Both the position numbers and the translations under genes were made by a program. The notes under the pieces are model-generated. The model worked only from the letters and a program-made list of their open reading frames with translations. It did not search any database and had not been told where the DNA came from. A stretch of DNA of 64,000 nt, taken from the NCBI GenBank assembly GCA_035509415.1, contig DATJLQ010000007.1, positions 1-64,000 of the forward strand, in the 5' to 3' direction. How positions within the stretch are numbered: the stretch's first letter is position 1; every line of letters begins with the position of its first letter. This document shows positions 62,607 through 64,000 of this stretch, in pieces. The DNA is from DATJLQ01 sp035509415 (GTDB lineage: Bacteria; Pseudomonadota; Alphaproteobacteria; JACZXZ01).

Positions 62607-63623
62607 TCAAACGTAACCATGGTTACGTTTATAAGTGGCTTTTTTCTCTAAATGCCGCTGCCAGTAACCACAGAAATCGACTGACGGCTTGCGCTTCATC
62701 GCGAGCGCCGCAATTTGGTTGACCTGATCGCCGTTCGGCGTGCGGCGATTATCTTCACGCCACGATGCCTCTTGTGCGTACCGAAGTAGATAAGGGCCTG
62801 CAATGTGGTGGTGATGCCCAATCTCACCCCGGCGCATGCGGCTAAAAAATTCCTCAGCCCAATTCGTGCATGCTCCGTCGAGGCTGTACGCTTCCTCGTG
62901 ATTGATGCGCTTCATTTCGAAGCGGTCGTGTAGTTCGTCCCAGGCACGGGCTTCATCGGCATTGACGGTCGTGCCTTTCGCGATGCGGGACCGAATGAAA
63001 TCAAGCGCCTGCCCTTCGGTACGAAAGACGGCGGGAAGCGAATTGCCGCCACGCTCGCGGATCACCACGACGCATTGGCGCTTCCCGCTCTTGTTCTGCC
63101 ACAAGCGCCGATCGCGCCTGTTCTCCCGCTCGTTTGCAGGCTTGACGTAGCCGCCAAAAAATCCGCCGTCGATTTCGCGGGTCTTGCCATCTCCGCCGAC
63201 CACGCGCCCTTTCAATTCGCCTGCCATCACTTCGCGCATCTTGTGCGCCAAGACGAAACTGGCCTTGTACGAAATGCCGAGATCGCGGCTAAGCGCGAGC
63301 ATGCTCTTGCCCTTAACCTCATTACAGAAAATCGCAATTGCCGCGAGATAGCCGCGCAAGGGCAGTTTGTGTGAAGCGAACAGGGTGCCGGACGTAACCG
63401 AGAAATCTGCCCGGCAGCCCCCGCACCGCCAACGCGGGGCCCCGTGAGGGCGCCGGCAGTCGTACACCTTCGGTGAGCCGCATTTCGGGCGGTACGGCGC
63501 GCCGTCAGTCTCGGGCCAGCGCACCTTGCAAAACAGCGCTTCCGCTTCGACGTCCGAAAGCCGCATGACCTGGGCCAAGGTCAGGCTTTTCGCGGCTCGG
63601 GACAGGAGGAAGTGCTGTGCCAT
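62607..63623 (-). mobile_element. IS1595-type (ISXO2-like) transposase
   Basis: A 338-residue transposase. AQHFLLSRAAKSLTLAQVMRLSD is the standard start, so ATG 63623 is chosen over 63632. A zinc ribbon follows (RPKCGSPKVYDC, WRCGGC) in which the first of the four Cys is Arg. SVTSGTLFASHKLPLRGYLAAI is typical. The DDE-like core shows EIDGGFFGGY, VNADEARAWDE and NWAEEFFSRMRRGE. Full length apart from the altered Cys. A 22-bp palindrome (62609-62630) covers its 3' end and an 18-bp one (63625-63642) its start. Terminal inverted repeats are not resolved. Confidence 0.85.
62609..62630. repeat. Perfect 22-bp palindrome at transposase 3' end
   Basis: The arms AAACGTAACCA and TGGTTACGTTT meet without a gap. 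It includes the last codons of the transposase gene (KRNHGYV). May be a terminator stem or an insertion-sequence end signal. Confidence 0.7.
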
Positions 63624-63624
63624 G

Positions 63625-63642
63625 GGTGTCATTTATGACACC
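63625..63642. repeat. Palindrome over the transposase start
   Basis: GGTGTCAT and ATGACACC flank TT (8-bp arms). It lies just upstream of the preferred start codon and over the alternative one, so it may control transposase expression or be part of the element end. Confidence 0.6.
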
Positions 63643-63706
63643 TACGGGCGGCCTTGTCAAAGGGAAACGTGTCAGATATGCTCCTTTTTAGTCAGGAGTG
63701 ACCCCT

Positions 63707-63949
63707 TTGGGCCTAGCTAAATCCGAGGCTGAAGTTGCCGAACGCGCATCCCGCTATCTCAAGGCGGAGCTAAAGCGCGCTGGCATTACCTATGAGGAAT
63801 TGGCTCAACGATTGAAAAAACATGGTTTACCGGACGAAACCGTTGATTCCATCAAGGCCAAGCTCAAGCGCGGCACGTTTGCCGCGACCTTCTTTCTGGC
63901 TTGCCTCGCGGCGCTTGAATTGGAGGGAGTTCGGTTAGAAGATATTTAG
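63707..63949 (+). CDS. DUF6471-like small HTH protein
   Basis: An 80-residue protein. ASRYLKAELKRAGITYEELAQRLKKHG followed by SIKAKLKRGTFAATFFLACLAAL matches the DUF6471 family, a small helix-turn-helix-like fold. TTG 63707 is preferred because AGGAG (63694-63698) sits 8 bases upstream; GTG 63698 overlaps that site. Possible repressor next to a mobile element. Ends just before the window end. Confidence 0.7.
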   Translation: MGLAKSEAEVAERASRYLKAELKRAGITYEELAQRLKKHGLPDETVDSIKAKLKRGTFAATFFLACLAALELEGVRLEDI

Positions 63950-64000
63950 GCAATACTATCCTTTTGAACGCGGTGACCGTATGGGGAGGGCGGGCATGAC

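Noticed and set aside
62530..63720. Terminal inverted repeats of the IS1595-type element
   Set aside because: No convincing matching pair was found by eye on the two flanks, so ends were not assigned.

Overview
The window looks like a chromosomal segment of a GC-rich alphaproteobacterium, probably of the Rhodospirillales type. The evidence is the codon bias, an lptF-lptG-lptD operon, a FixL-like haem-PAS kinase with a FixK-like regulator, a PAS_5 protein, and a RubisCO-like protein paired with a cupin as in Rhodospirillum rubrum. I found no rRNA, tRNA or CRISPR array. All family assignments were made by eye from translations; no database search was run.

Layout. Positions 1-2994 hold a MarR regulator (5' end cut off), an EmrA/HlyD adaptor and a NodT-type outer-membrane lipoprotein. 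Positions 3095-5897 hold a small leader ORF, cysD and a cysN-cysC fusion, which together make PAPS. Positions 5918-10260 hold two methyltransferase-like proteins and two GT4 glycosyltransferases. Positions 10614-41150 are a large surface-glycan locus built around nonulosonic acids (NulOs, the sialic-acid class). It contains NeuD, a CBS-nucleotidyltransferase of PtmE type, a KdnB/KdnA-like dehydrogenase and aminotransferase pair, LegC/NeuC/NeuB, a second NeuB with a KdsC-like phosphatase, and three different CMP-sugar synthetase-like proteins. It also holds aminotransferases, oxidoreductases, a pyruvyltransferase, an ABC flippase-type exporter, a 2-oxoglutarate dioxygenase and several unfamiliar GT-like proteins. 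Many neighbours overlap by four bases (ATGA), implying translational coupling.

Positions 41205-45754 are lptD, lptG and lptF, for LPS export. Positions 45990-47937 hold a His-rich small protein, a pirin and a TerC protein. Positions 48136-49863 are a RubisCO-like protein plus cupin, matching the methylthioadenosine-isoprenoid shunt. Positions 50259-54717 form a redox/oxygen-signalling block: a perfect FNR/FixK box, a haem-PAS hybrid kinase, an OmpR-type regulator, a FixK-like regulator and a receiver. Positions 55091-61366 are an Rpf (DSF quorum-sensing) block: an RpfF synthase, an RpfC-like hybrid kinase, a PAS_5 protein and a receiver-PAS-kinase whose ATPase domain looks dead. Positions 61393-64000 are a junction with lower-GC acquired DNA: a possible gene remnant, small membrane proteins, an IS1595-type transposase and a DUF6471-like protein.

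The most unusual signal is a regulatory and leader module found twice, before cysD (3058-3196) and before the NulO operon (10577-10775). Each copy has a -35/-10 promoter at identical spacing, a GTTC-N7-GAAC palindrome over the expected transcription start, and a small ORF that would be leaderless. Each small ORF carries the peptide motif KA[FL][RH]PDCGSMG and ends in ATGA, overlapping the downstream start codon. The shared module ties PAPS supply to surface-glycan synthesis and suggests, as inference, a sulfated NulO glycan.
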